A DNA stretch of 64,000 nucleotides from Streptomyces akebiae (GTDB lineage: Bacteria; Actinomycetota; Actinomycetes; Streptomycetales; Streptomycetaceae). The notes under the pieces are model-generated. The model was not told the origin of the DNA, did not search any database, and saw only the letters and a list, made by a program, of their open reading frames with translations. Shown here in pieces: positions 25,885 through 35,262 of the stretch. Position 1 is the first letter of the stretch. Each line of letters starts with the position of its first letter. The translations under genes and the position numbers were made by a program. The stretch is from assembly GCF_019599145.1 (NCBI RefSeq), contig NZ_CP080647.1:2046001-2110000 (forward strand), written 5' to 3'.

Positions 25885-26850
25885 TCACACGAGCAGGAGC
25901 GTCTTACCGATCGTGCTCCTGGATTCCATGGCGGCATGGGCGTCGGCCGCACGCTCCAGCGGGAATGTCCGTCCGATCACCGGCCGCAGCCGGCCGGCAA
26001 CGGCCTCCTCAAGTGCGGTGGCCGCCAGCTCGCGCTGGTTCCCGAGCGCCCCCATCAGCTGCCGCAAGCCGATGACGGTGACGCCCCGGGCAGCGAGCGC
26101 CCTAGTGTCGGTGAACACGCCTCCGGCCGCACCGGTCAGTACGAATCGCCCGCCGGCATCAACCAGCGAGGCCGCCGCTGTGCCGGTCTCGCCACCCACG
26201 CAGTCGAACACCACGTCGACGCCAACGCCGCCCGTCAGCGTGCGGACCCGCTCGGTCCAGTCGGGCCGCGCATAGGTCACCGCCTGCGCACCCGCGTCCC
26301 GCACGGCCTGCAGCTTGGCCTCGCTGCCCACGGCACCGATCACCTTCGCGCCGGCGGTGAGAGCGAGTTGCACCAACAGTCCGCCCAGGCCGCCGGCCGC
26401 CGCCTCGACCAGTACCCACTCGTCCGGCTTCGGAGCGCCCAGCCCGGAGATGGCCAGCGCGGCCGAGCCGTCGGTGAGCAACGCCACCGCATCGGCGGTG
26501 GACAGCTCCGCCGGGATCGGGATCGTTTGGTGAGCGGCGACCACCGCCTTCTCCGCGTAGCCCCCCGTGCCGTTGGTATGGCCGATCACTCGCCGACCGA
26601 GCAGGCCCGGGTCGGTGTGCGGGCCGACCGCTGTGATCACGCCGCCGATGCCGGTGCCGGGCACGTAGGGCGGGGTGGGCGACTGCATGGGGAGGGGAGG
26701 GCGTCCGGCCCGGATCTGGGTTTCGATGAACACCACGTTCACAGCTTCGACGTCGACCAAGACCTGTCCCTGGCCGGGCTTCGGATCAGGGGCCTCACCG
26801 GCCACCAGCACTGACGGATCTCCGAATTCGGTCAACCAGATGGTTCGCAT
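25885..26850 (-). CDS. Zinc-binding-type/quinone oxidoreductase (MDR family)
   Basis: Medium-chain dehydrogenase/reductase of the NADPH:quinone oxidoreductase branch, 321 residues. ATG at 26850 starts MRTIWLTEFGDPSVL, the usual N-terminus; the ribosome binding site is weak. It has VEAAAGGLGGLLVQLA (nucleotide-binding loop), GAQAVTYARPDW and DVVFDCVGG, and lacks the catalytic-zinc Cys/His set, as QOR-type enzymes do. It should reduce quinones or alpha,beta-unsaturated carbonyls with NADPH. Its flanks are a decayed OYE gene downstream and a decayed epoxide-hydrolase-like gene upstream, so it is the survivor of a former detoxification cluster. Confidence 0.87.
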   Translation of the reverse strand: MRTIWLTEFGDPSVLVAGEAPDPKPGQGQVLVDVEAVNVVFIETQIRAGRPPLPMQSPTPPYVPGTGIGGVITAVGPHTDPGLLGRRVIGHTNGTGGYAEKAVVAAHQTIPIPAELSTADAVALLTDGSAALAISGLGAPKPDEWVLVEAAAGGLGGLLVQLALTAGAKVIGAVGSEAKLQAVRDAGAQAVTYARPDWTERVRTLTGGVGVDVVFDCVGGETGTAAASLVDAGGRFVLTGAAGGVFTDTRALAARGVTVIGLRQLMGALGNQRELAATALEEAVAGRLRPVIGRTFPLERAADAHAAMESRSTIGKTLLLV

Positions 26851-27164
26851 GGGCGGTCGGAGCACGGCGTCCTCGCGGGTCCGTTGCCCCGTCCTCCTTT
26901 CATATTCGTGTGGGTGTGAGTGTTGTGCGGTCGGCGGACGACATTGCCTCGTCGGCCGTATCGAGCACGGCCACCGTCTGTGGACTCGGACACCTCGTCC
27001 CACGAGGACGGTTCGCTCCGGCCGGTTGCCGGGGCCGCACCAACGGCCCGGATCGCCAGGTGCCGGACGCGGCCATTGGCTGCCGCTGCCTGAACGGCGC
27101 CGCGGTGTCGCGCGTGGTGAGCACGGTGCGGCTGTCTGCCGGTGGCTGCCGCGCATCGAGGTGG
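26851..27164. other. Gap upstream of the quinone oxidoreductase
   Basis: About 310 nt with no recognisable gene. It contains the promoter of the minus-strand oxidoreductase and possibly the end of the decayed hydrolase. TCCTCCTTTCATATTCG around 26890 is one of the few AT-rich spots and could belong to a promoter. Confidence 0.35.
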
Positions 27165-27733
27165 TCCAGAAGGAGTGAGGGTGGGGCCTCGGGTAACTCT
27201 CCGAAGATCCAGTGCGTGACGCCCTCGATCTCGGCGACCTCCCAGTCCGGCCGGTCGGCGGGGTAGTAGTTGGGGCTCTGCGCACCGGGCCCGGGTAGAC
27301 GCAACCCGTACTCCTCGGTATGGCTCGCAGGGATCTTCCCCTCATACGGACACCCCGCAGCATCTCGGCTTCCTTCGCCAGGAGCCAGCTTTCCGTGCCA
27401 GGGTCGCGCCAGTCATCGCTGCGCTGACGTTGCGGGTGCAGAGGGGTCGTCCACCAGGCGTCGGCACCACCCCAGTCGTCCCCGACGAGGTCGAAGCCGT
27501 CCCACCCGAGCCTGTCGGCTGTGGCCAACACATCCGACGTCAGCTCGCTCACCCGCTTAGGCGGAGGGCTCCTGCGGCCCCACCCCGGCGGAGTAGCTCC
27601 GCAGGTCAGGCACGACGGCACGAAGCCCCCGCTTGCCAAGCGCGGCGACATGGCAGGACCGGCCAGCCGCAGGACCCGCGGCGATCGCATCGAAACTGCC
27701 CACGGAGGTGGGGATGGTCAGAGTCCGGGGCAT
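27165..27733 (-). pseudogene. Decayed epoxide-hydrolase-like alpha/beta hydrolase
   Basis: It begins at ATG 27733 with MPRTLTIPTSVGSFDAIAAG. It then loses the HGFP segment, continues as VAALGKRGLRAVVPDLRSYS, changes frame to SELTSDVLATADRLGWDGFD then LVGDDWGGADAWW (nucleophile-elbow region, the second Asp in place of a typical His-Asp), and later shows GVTHWIFGELPEAPPSLLL. This is the block order of epoxide hydrolase-type proteins with several frameshifts and deletions. Not functional. Confidence 0.65.
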
Positions 27734-27786
27734 CGCGCGCCTTTCGGGCCAGGAGAGCGCTATGTCGATTCGAGTACGGCGTACCC

Positions 27787-27814
27787 GATACATTCGTACC
27801 AGATACATTCGTAC
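27787..27814. promoter_or_regulatory. Tandem 13-bp operator-like repeat
   Basis: GATACATTCGTAC occurs at 27787-27799 and again at 27802-27814, a 15-bp period in a locally AT-rich patch, 54 nt upstream of the decayed hydrolase's ATG (minus strand). This looks like a regulator-binding site, for example for a TetR-type protein, kept after the target gene decayed. Confidence 0.4.
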
Positions 27815-27989
27815 TCGGTCCAGCCCCGAAGCACACAGGCCCGACCAGGCCAACACGGACCACAGGAGGTACACCGTCGTGCTGCCCTTCCAATCCGCTC
27901 ACGCCAGAAGCGAACCACCGAGCAAAAAGCCACAAGCTAAAGATCTGCACGCCCTTGGGCCGCAAATCTCATCACAGAAAACCGCACCT

Positions 27990-28110
27990 CTAACGTGCCG
28001 AGAGGTGGTGCGGCCAGCGCTGCGTGCCCGGTGGCTCCACCGCGCGCAGGGCATGTCGTTCAAAGTGATCGCACGGCATCTGGGCACCGCACGGAATACG
28101 TACGGCGGGC
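27990..28110 (+). pseudogene. Possible IS21-like transposase HTH fragment
   Basis: The plus strand reads LTCREVVRPALRARWLHRAQ then MSFKVIARHLGTARNTY, resembling the N-terminal HTH of IS21-type IstA proteins (R..GMS.K.IAR.LG.ARNTVR). Nothing else of the element is visible. Weak evidence. Confidence 0.35.
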
Positions 28111-28387
28111 TGTGGCCACCGATGACCCTCCGAAGCGAAGTCTTTAGCTAGCCCGCATTCGTCAACTGCGTCCGACTGTCGGTGCAGAGCGTCGATCACC
28201 GTTTCCGCAGGCCAGGCGTCTACGCCGAGCCGTCAGGCGGCATCCGCCCAAAGAATGTTCACTAGCCTCGGGCTTTCACGAGGCGGCCTGTCCGAGTCTT
28301 GATCACGAACGCGAGAAGTGCTCCTGACCTGGAACGATAGGACTTGTCGAGGGTCCAGATCGTGCCGTGGAAAGACGCACTTCTCAG

Positions 28388-29760
28388 GTGAAGAAGCGTA
28401 TCGGGTCGTACCCGCGTGTCCGCGTCGAGGGCAGCGGTCGTGGAGTGGTCTCGCAGGCCGGGGCCTGCTGGTGGAAACGGTCCGCAAGACGGGCCTGGAT
28501 ACCGCGATATCTGCGGCTCTGGCGCCCTGGCGCAAGCTGCGGGCGGTGCACGATCCCGGCAAGATCCTGCTGGATGTGGCGCTCGCGGTCGCCCTCGGTG
28601 GTGACTGCCTGGCCGACGTCGGCATGCTGCGGGCCGAGCCGGCCGGGTTCGGGCCGGTGGCCTCGGACCCGACAGTCTCCCGGCTGGTCGACACACTCGC
28701 GGCGGGCGGCCAACGCGCCCTGAACGCGATTCGCAGTGCCCGCTCTCAAGTACGCGAACATGTATGGAAGTTGGCCGGCACGTCGGCGCCTGATGCAACC
28801 GGTTGTGTGACCGTGGACCTGGACGGCGTTTTGGTGATCGCGCGCTCCGACAAGGAGGACGCGACTGCGACCTGGAAGAAGACCTTCGGCCATCACCCGC
28901 TGCTGGGCTTCGTCGACCACGGGACGGGCGGGTCCGGCGAGCCGGTGGCCGGTCTGCTCAGGCCCGGAAACGTCGGCAGCAACACCGCCGCCGATCACAT
29001 CACGGCCACCCAGCTGGCCCTGGCCCAGCTGCCCAAGTCCTATCGGCGCGGGCGCCGGACGCTGATCCGCACCGACTCCGCGGGTGGCACCCACGAGTTC
29101 GTGGCCTGGCTCGCGAAACGCGGACGGTGGCTGTCGTATTCGGTCGGCATGACCATCACCGACGCAATTCACCAGGCCGTACTCACGGTGCCGCTCACCG
29201 CATGGACACCGGCCGTCGAGCCCCGTGGGGAGATCCGCGACGGGGCCTGGGTCGCCGAACTCACCGGCGGCATGCTCGACGGCTGGCCGAAGGGCATGCG
29301 GCTGATCGTCCGGAAGGAACGACCGCACCCCGGCGCCCAGTTGAGGATCGCGGATGCCGACGGCATGCGGATCACGTGCTTCGCCACCAACACCACCGGC
29401 CGCCCCATCGCAGAGCTCGAACTCCGCCACCGCCTGCGGGCACGGGCCGAGGATCGCGTCCGGGCTGCCCGCGCGACCGGCCTGCGGAACCTGCCCCTGC
29501 ACGACACCGCGCAGAACAGGGTCTGGCTGGAGATCGTCCAGATCGCACTCGACCTGCTGGCCTGGATGCCGATGCTTGCACTGAACGACCAGGCCCGGCT
29601 CTGGGAGCCCCGCCGCCTGCGGCTCCGCCTGTTCAGCCCGGCCGGCCAGCTCGTCACCACCGGCCGCCGCCGGATCCTCCGCCTCGCTCACCACTGGCCC
29701 TGGACCCATGTCGTCACCACCGCCCTCGGACAGCTCGACCATCTACCCAACCCAGTCTGA
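28388..29760 (+). pseudogene. IS1380-family transposase with an N-terminal frameshift
   Basis: DDE transposase of the IS1380 family. The expected start is GTG at 28388 (VKKRIGSYPRVRVEGSGRGV, frame 2). Near 28470 the frame must change, after which LVETVRKTGLDTAISAALAP to the stop at 29760 is one open frame of about 430 residues. That frame includes VTVDLDGVLVIARSDKE, LIRTDSAGGTHEF and the C-terminal RRILRLAHHWPW. The frame-1 reading upstream of the shift is not the family N-terminus. A two-base loss at the QAGAC/LLVE junction would explain it. The element is probably inactive unless frameshifting rescues it. The sequence CCTCGGGCTTTCACGAGG near 28267 may be its left end; no matching right end was found. 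Confidence 0.75.
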
Positions 29761-29877
29761 CCAGTAGTTTTTCCGTCCCTGCGAGCAGCACCACGTCTCC
29801 GGAGCAGTGGAACTCCGCGCCCACCCGACACGTCAGTCGGGCCACCGGCCTGCCCGCCAATAGCCACGGAACGCGAA

Positions 29878-29906
29878 ACGGTCCGCCGACTACGTCGGCA
29901 GACCGT
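29878..29906. terminator. Hairpin after the RIP-pectinesterase gene
   Basis: 13-bp stem with one mismatch (29878-29890 with 29894-29906) and a TAC loop, 16 nt past the minus-strand stop. Confidence 0.6.
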
Positions 29907-29921
29907 CACGAAAGATCGAGG

Positions 29922-31847
29922 CTAGAGGACCGGGTTCCAGGCGTCGGTGCCGAAGAGGTACCGCTGGGGCGTGTACTCGCGGGCCTCGAGGTCGGTCATT
30001 TGCGGTGCGTTGGAGCCGACGCCGGCTCCGGGACCGGAGTTGCGGTACTCCTTGAACCGGGCCTGCGACCAGGAGTAATCGGGCATCATGTCGGTCCAGG
30101 GATGGGTCTCGGTCACCACCGAGGCCACCTGCGTGTCACGGACCACCGCCTGGGGCCAGGCGTCCGGCCCGTTGTGCCACGGCCGGCCGAGGTACGTCGT
30201 CCTTGCCGACGCCGTGGAGTTGATGGAGCTGTCGGCGATGAGGATGCCGTACTTCTTGCTCTTGTCGGTGTTCGGCGCCAGTACTGTGCCGCCGGGCCAT
30301 GCAAGGACCTGGATGTTGGATCGGTGGATCACTGCGGTGGCGTTACCGAAGATGAAGTCCACATCGCCCCGGATGAAGCACTGGTGGAAGTACTGCCGGG
30401 CCTGGGTGGTGGGTGTCTCCGACTTCACGAGCAGGGTGTCCTGATGGCTCAGCATCGAGACGTTGTCGAATACCTGCCGGTCCCCCATGGCGGCGACCGC
30501 GACGGCCTGGGTCTCGAACGGGCTGATCTCCGGGTGGGCGTCACGCTCGAACGTGTTGCTGATCGTGATGTTCCTGACCGTGAGGTTGGGCGCCCTGAAG
30601 GTGGCCACGGCGCTGCCCTGCGTGCCGAATTTCGCTCCGGTCGCGGGGTCGATCATCCCGTGGCATCGGGTGTTGTGGATGACGACGTACAGGGGGAGGC
30701 TGGCGACGCCCTGAAGCGTCAGCCATGGCTTGTTCTTCGGGACACTGATGACCTCGTGGTAGACGCCCTTGTCGATGAGGATGGTGTGCGGCGTGCCGTC
30801 GGCGGGCACAGCGTCGATCGCGGCCTGCACAGTGGAATGGTCGCCGATGCCATCCTGTGAGACGTACAGGAGACCGTCCTCGATGTGCTTGCCTCTGGTG
30901 TTGATGTTCGAATGGTGGGCCATCAAGAGGTAACGCGATGCGACAGCCAGGGTTCCGATGACGATGCCGGCGACCTCAACGGGGGCGGCGAAGACGGTGG
31001 CGCCCCCGATGAAGGCCGTCAGGAACGCCGTGCTGAGTCTGCCCCAGTTGTTGTGGAACGCGATGTCCGCCACAGTGAGGCCGTACGCCACGCCACTGGC
31101 GAACCGCCGCACGGTGTCAAGCGCTTGCTGTCGGAACCGGGAGGCTTCGGCGAGCCCCACGATGATCTGGAGGATAGCCTGCGCTCCCTCCCTGGCAGCG
31201 ACGTTGGCGCCGTCCTGGAGCCGCAGGACGGCTGTGTTAAAGCTGGCAGGGGACAGTTGCATGCCGTCGCGGCTGGCACCCTGTCGTGCCAGAGCGTCGT
31301 ATCCGGCGAGGTCCTGGTACCGGGTGTTCGTCTGGCTGCCCGGGTCGTTACGGTCGATGGTTCCGGCGGGCCGGCCCAGGGGTATGTCTGCCTGGCCGTT
31401 CCGCAGTCCGGGCTCCAGTGTGAAGAAGTCGCCCCACGTCACGTCGCCGCCTCCGGTCTCGACGCCCTGGAACCAGCCCACGACGTAGGAGTCCGACCGG
31501 CGCATGAACACCCGGATGAACTCGGACCTGTCCTCGGCGTGCAGGTCGACCCGGATGTGCTCACCGGTCGCGCCGAGGGCGGTGACGTCGACCGGGGCAG
31601 CGCCGTCGACGGGGATCCTGCCGCTTCTGATCGCTGCCCTGATGCCGTTGATGAGGCCGGCATAGCCGTCCTTCGCTTCAGACGGCTCACTGCTGATGCG
31701 CCAGGTGACGTGCGCACCGGTCGCGGCGCTGGCGCGAGGGGCGGCGGCGACTACCGCGCCGCCGGCCAGCATGGTGCCGGCCGCCACAGCGATGGCACTG
31801 GCGAGAAATGACCTGCGGGCGAGTTGACCCTGCTGCTCGGTCGTCAC
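29922..31847 (-). CDS. Tat-exported ribosome-inactivating-protein/pectin methylesterase fusion
   Basis: A 641-residue secreted protein with two catalytic domains. GTG at 31847 has AAGGAGCT upstream; a longer ATG at 31877 is less likely. Residues 11-41 (RRSFLASAIA...ASA) form a Tat-type signal. Residues ~45-310 match the RIP fold of ricin A and Shiga toxin: SDSYVVGW (Tyr121), GYDALARQ (Tyr183), GLAEASRFRQ (Glu234, Arg237) and NNWGRLSTAF (Trp268). These are all the positions that hold and depurinate the adenine of the rRNA sarcin-ricin loop. Residues ~325-641 are a CE8 pectinesterase: GVYHE (361-365), Gln447, QDTL (469-472), DFIFGNA (497-503) and LGRPW (553-557). It would demethylate pectin and inactivate ribosomes. 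A plant or other eukaryotic target is inferred. A LuxR-type regulator is directly upstream on the same strand. Confidence 0.9.
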   Translation of the reverse strand: MTTEQQGQLARRSFLASAIAVAAGTMLAGGAVVAAAPRASAATGAHVTWRISSEPSEAKDGYAGLINGIRAAIRSGRIPVDGAAPVDVTALGATGEHIRVDLHAEDRSEFIRVFMRRSDSYVVGWFQGVETGGGDVTWGDFFTLEPGLRNGQADIPLGRPAGTIDRNDPGSQTNTRYQDLAGYDALARQGASRDGMQLSPASFNTAVLRLQDGANVAAREGAQAILQIIVGLAEASRFRQQALDTVRRFASGVAYGLTVADIAFHNNWGRLSTAFLTAFIGGATVFAAPVEVAGIVIGTLAVASRYLLMAHHSNINTRGKHIEDGLLYVSQDGIGDHSTVQAAIDAVPADGTPHTILIDKGVYHEVISVPKNKPWLTLQGVASLPLYVVIHNTRCHGMIDPATGAKFGTQGSAVATFRAPNLTVRNITISNTFERDAHPEISPFETQAVAVAAMGDRQVFDNVSMLSHQDTLLVKSETPTTQARQYFHQCFIRGDVDFIFGNATAVIHRSNIQVLAWPGGTVLAPNTDKSKKYGILIADSSINSTASARTTYLGRPWHNGPDAWPQAVVRDTQVASVVTETHPWTDMMPDYSWSQARFKEYRNSGPGAGVGSNAPQMTDLEAREYTPQRYLFGTDAWNPVL

Positions 31848-32227
31848 TTGAGCTCCTTGTTGTTCTGAGCGCCCCATGGCATGGACTGCGATGTGCGGCG
31901 GATATCGATCTTGACGCCGGCCTACATGCCGGTTCGGTCACCCACGCACTGCTGGCGAGCCTTGGCCGACTGACGCTTTCGGCTGCCGTACGTGACCGGG
32001 CATGGAGACGGCGGCCGACATCGGTCGGGCTCGTTCCGTCAGGTTCCGGTCGCCGGCTGCCGTCGGCGTGCGGCAGGTGGGGGTGCACTCCTGATCGTGG
32101 CTTCGAGGCCCGCGACGGCGGAGGACATCCCCTTGTCGTGCGTCATGCAGCAAGGTTCGCTGCGGGGGCTGCCCCGTGGCCATGGGTACTTCCACGAGGC
32201 GGGCCCCGACCCCGGGTCCGGGTATTT
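31848..32227. other. Upstream region of the RIP-pectinesterase gene
   Basis: 380 nt between the pectinesterase start and the end of the ATPase-LuxR regulator gene. No gene is recognisable on either strand. It holds the strong ribosome binding site (AAGGAGCT) and presumably the promoter of the fusion gene. Short inverted GC-rich pairs (GCCGGC...GCCGGT near 31915) are present but not diagnostic. Confidence 0.4.
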
Positions 32228-34504
32228 CTACGAGGTTGTCCTACGGGTCGACGCCTGGTTCGCTGTCCACCAGGACGCGATCCGGGCGCGGGAGCCGAAG
32301 CCGAGCTTGGCCAGCATGTTCTCGACGTGGCCGTCGACCGTGCGCGGGGAGCGTCGGAGGACGGAGGCGATCTGGCGGTTGCTCATGCCCTTGGCCACCA
32401 GCGCGGCCACTTCCCGCTCCCGGGGGGTCAGCGGGCTCACTGCGGGGGCCGGGTTGGTCGGCTCGGGCTCGGGGCGCAGGGCGTGGGCGATGGCGTCGTC
32501 GGGGCCGCGGTGGCGCCCGCCTTCCGCGAGGGCCTTCTCGTACGCCGCCGGACCCAGAGCACGTACGACGGCTTCCTCGCACCGGGCGTGCTGCTCGGCC
32601 ATGTGCGGGCCGAAGGTCGAGATGGGGGTGCCGGTGTCCCGCCACAGGACGCGCGCGGCACCCAGTAGGCGCGCCGCTTCCTCCCGATCGCCGTGCGCGG
32701 CGGTTGTCCAGGCGAGCTGCTCCAGCATCAACGCCACTCTGAGGTAGTCGTTGAAGCCCTGCTCCTTCGCCAGTGCGGTGCGCAGCAGAGCCTTGGCCTC
32801 CTTGTGGTCGCCGCGTATCCAGGCGTCGTATCCGAGCGTCCACAGCGCGTGCGCGTGGGCCAGCCGCTCACCGTGCGCTTCGGCGAGGGCGACGGCCTGC
32901 CGGCAGGTCTCGGTGGTGCGCGGATCCCCGAGGTGCGACTGGGCGGTGGCCAGCTGAATCAGCGCGTAGACCGCCCCGATGACCTCGCCTGTCCTTAGGT
33001 GAGCGGCCGCCGCTTCCTCCAGTAGGACCACGGCTTCCTCCAGCCGGCCGCCGAACAAGGCCAATGTGCCCCGCAGTCCGTGGACGTGGGCGCGCACCAC
33101 CCGTTCGTCCAGCCGCTCGCCCAGCTCCGCGGCCTCGTCCAACCGCTGGTAGGCCGCAGCGTGATCGCGCTGCAGCACCGCCACCCAGGCGGCGACCCAC
33201 AGCGCCCTGGCCCGGGCGGGGCTGGGTTCGGGCGCGGCGGCGAGTGCGTGGTCGAGCCGACGGCGTCCCTCACCGAGGAATCCGCCCTCGCACCAGTGCA
33301 GGCGCAGTGCTGCGGCCAGCGCCAGGGTGGCCTGCGGGTCGGCGCCCTGGTCCAGTGCCGCGCGCAGATTGGCGTGCTCGGCACGCAGCAGGGCCAGGCT
33401 TTTCAGTTGGCCGGAGCCGTGCCAGCCGTCGGCGGTACGCTCGGCGAGGTCAAGGTAGAAGGCATGGTGCCGTTGCCGTATCAGCCCTTCCTCGTCGGAC
33501 TCGGCGAGCCGCTCCCTCCCGTACTGGCGAATGGTCGCCAGCAGCCGGTAGCGCGGCAGACCGTCGCGCTCGCAGGGCAGGACGACGGACTGCACGACCA
33601 GCCGGTCGAGGAGATCGAGTATCTCGTCGCGGCCGAGGCCGTCACCCGCACACACACCCTCGGCCGCGTCCAGGTCGAAGTCGTCGGCGAAGACGGACAG
33701 CCGGTTCCACAGCAGCCGCTCGGCGGGGGTGCACAGCTCGTGGCTCCAGTCGATCAGCGCGCGTAGCGTCCGCTGGTGCGGCCGGGCGACCCGGCTGCGA
33801 CTCGCGAGCAGCCCGAAGCGGTTCTCCAGCCGGGTCGTCGCCTCGTGGACGGTCAGAGTCCGTAGCCGGGACGCGGCCAGCTCAATGGCCAGCGGCAGCC
33901 CGTCCAGGCCCTCGCACAGCCGGAAGACGTCAGCGCGGTTGCCGTCGGTCACCTGGAACTCCGGGCACACGGCGGCGGCCCGGTCCCGCAGGAGTTCCAC
34001 CGCGTCATCCGGCGCCAGCGGAGAAACGGCGAAGACCTGCTCGCCGTAGATTCCCAGCGCCCGGCGACTCGTCGCCAACACACGCAGGTCAGGGGAGGCC
34101 GACAGCAGCGCCTGCGCCAGCTCGGCACAGGCGTCGACGAGGTGCTCGCAGTTGTCGAGGACGATCAGCGGAGCACGGTGGGCCAGAAAGACGGCGAGTT
34201 GGTCGATGACCGGCCGGGTGCCCAGGTCTGACACCCCCAGCGCGGCGCCCACGGCGTTCGTCGTCAGTGACGGGTCCCGCACCGGTGCCAGATCCACCAG
34301 CCACACGCCGTCCGCGAAGTCCGTCGCCGACGCGGCGGCCACCTCCATCGCCAGCCGTGTCTTGCCCACCCCGCCCACGCCTGTGAGCGTCAGCATCCGC
34401 GTCGTCCCCACATGTCGGTGCACTTCGGCAAGGTCCCGGCCCCTGCCCACGAACGTGGTCAGCGCCGCAGGCAGATTCCCCACCTTGGATGTCTGGATGG
34501 TCAC
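32228..34504 (-). CDS. ATPase-LuxR transcriptional regulator (copy 1)
   Basis: Large regulator of 758 residues. GTG at 34504 (VTIQTSKVGNLPAALTTFVG) begins at the usual N-terminus; upstream residues are low-complexity Arg/Ala. It has an NB-ARC/AAA-type ATPase with Walker A GVGGVGKT and Walker B-like LIVLDNCEH. Next are a winged/helical domain (RLSVFADDFDLDAAEGV), TPR-like helices, and a C-terminal LuxR HTH (LTPREREVAALVAKGMSNRQ..TVDGHVENMLAKL). Such proteins are ATP-dependent activators controlled by a ligand or partner. It lies on the same strand as, and upstream of, the RIP-pectinesterase gene, and is a paralogue of the divergent gene at 35263. Confidence 0.88.
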   Translation of the reverse strand: MTIQTSKVGNLPAALTTFVGRGRDLAEVHRHVGTTRMLTLTGVGGVGKTRLAMEVAAASATDFADGVWLVDLAPVRDPSLTTNAVGAALGVSDLGTRPVIDQLAVFLAHRAPLIVLDNCEHLVDACAELAQALLSASPDLRVLATSRRALGIYGEQVFAVSPLAPDDAVELLRDRAAAVCPEFQVTDGNRADVFRLCEGLDGLPLAIELAASRLRTLTVHEATTRLENRFGLLASRSRVARPHQRTLRALIDWSHELCTPAERLLWNRLSVFADDFDLDAAEGVCAGDGLGRDEILDLLDRLVVQSVVLPCERDGLPRYRLLATIRQYGRERLAESDEEGLIRQRHHAFYLDLAERTADGWHGSGQLKSLALLRAEHANLRAALDQGADPQATLALAAALRLHWCEGGFLGEGRRRLDHALAAAPEPSPARARALWVAAWVAVLQRDHAAAYQRLDEAAELGERLDERVVRAHVHGLRGTLALFGGRLEEAVVLLEEAAAAHLRTGEVIGAVYALIQLATAQSHLGDPRTTETCRQAVALAEAHGERLAHAHALWTLGYDAWIRGDHKEAKALLRTALAKEQGFNDYLRVALMLEQLAWTTAAHGDREEAARLLGAARVLWRDTGTPISTFGPHMAEQHARCEEAVVRALGPAAYEKALAEGGRHRGPDDAIAHALRPEPEPTNPAPAVSPLTPREREVAALVAKGMSNRQIASVLRRSPRTVDGHVENMLAKLGFGSRARIASWWTANQASTRRTTS

Positions 34505-35262
34505 GTGCTTCTCGCCTTCAACGGCTCGCAGTCGTCGCGGACAAGGACGCCTGTCCGCGGTGGCAGCACGCTTCGTTGCGGCGGTCGGGGCGCGGTCCTG
34601 TCGCCGTACCCCAACCACCGCACCACCCCCGCGACCGGCATACAGCTGTCATCAGCGCATGTCGGGGGTACGGCATTCGGAGCAACGACAGGGACGCAGT
34701 CGCCCTTATGTCACTGAACAGTATCCATGGGCCCATAGGCCCTGGTCCCGGCTGTGACTGAGGTCTCGCATCCAGCTGGAAGCGTGCTTCTCAGTCCCTG
34801 GTCCCGCGAGCGAGAAGCCTTCCTCCGGCTCACGGACCAGCCTCCTGCAGCCTTGGGCGCCGTCCGTACCGAGCGAAACTCGGACTCCGTCGGATATGGC
34901 GTCGTCCCGGCAACCCTGCCCGGCTCCTGAATCGCCGTTCTGGACAGACCCTGGAGTTGTGTTCTCGGGCACGCCGTCGCTCTCCATAGGCATCGGACGT
35001 TTCCCGGGCGAACACGATGCGTGTCCGCGTAGGTACATGTGGCTGCCATCCTGCCTTCCGTGCCTGTTGCCGGGCCCTCCGGCGAATGCGCCGACGGCAT
35101 AAAATGGTCGTGTTGTTCATCAGCCTTTTTGCGGTTCCGCGCCGCGCTTCGAGCGGTGTCACGGGCGCGGACATGGTGACCGAGGGGCCTGTCAGACCGT
35201 CGTGCTGCCGCCAGGGACGCACGCGATGCGGTCACGCGGAGACGAGAACGGAGTGCGAGGAA
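34505..35262. other. Long divergent intergenic region between the two regulators
   Basis: 758 nt between the divergent ATPase-LuxR paralogues. No intact or recognisable gene was seen; the open frames are shadows. CCCTGGTCCCG occurs twice (about 34740 and 34797) followed by related sequence, a possible small duplication. Both promoters must lie here. A locally AT-rich spot (GGCATAAAATGG near 35096) is a candidate promoter element. Confidence 0.4.
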
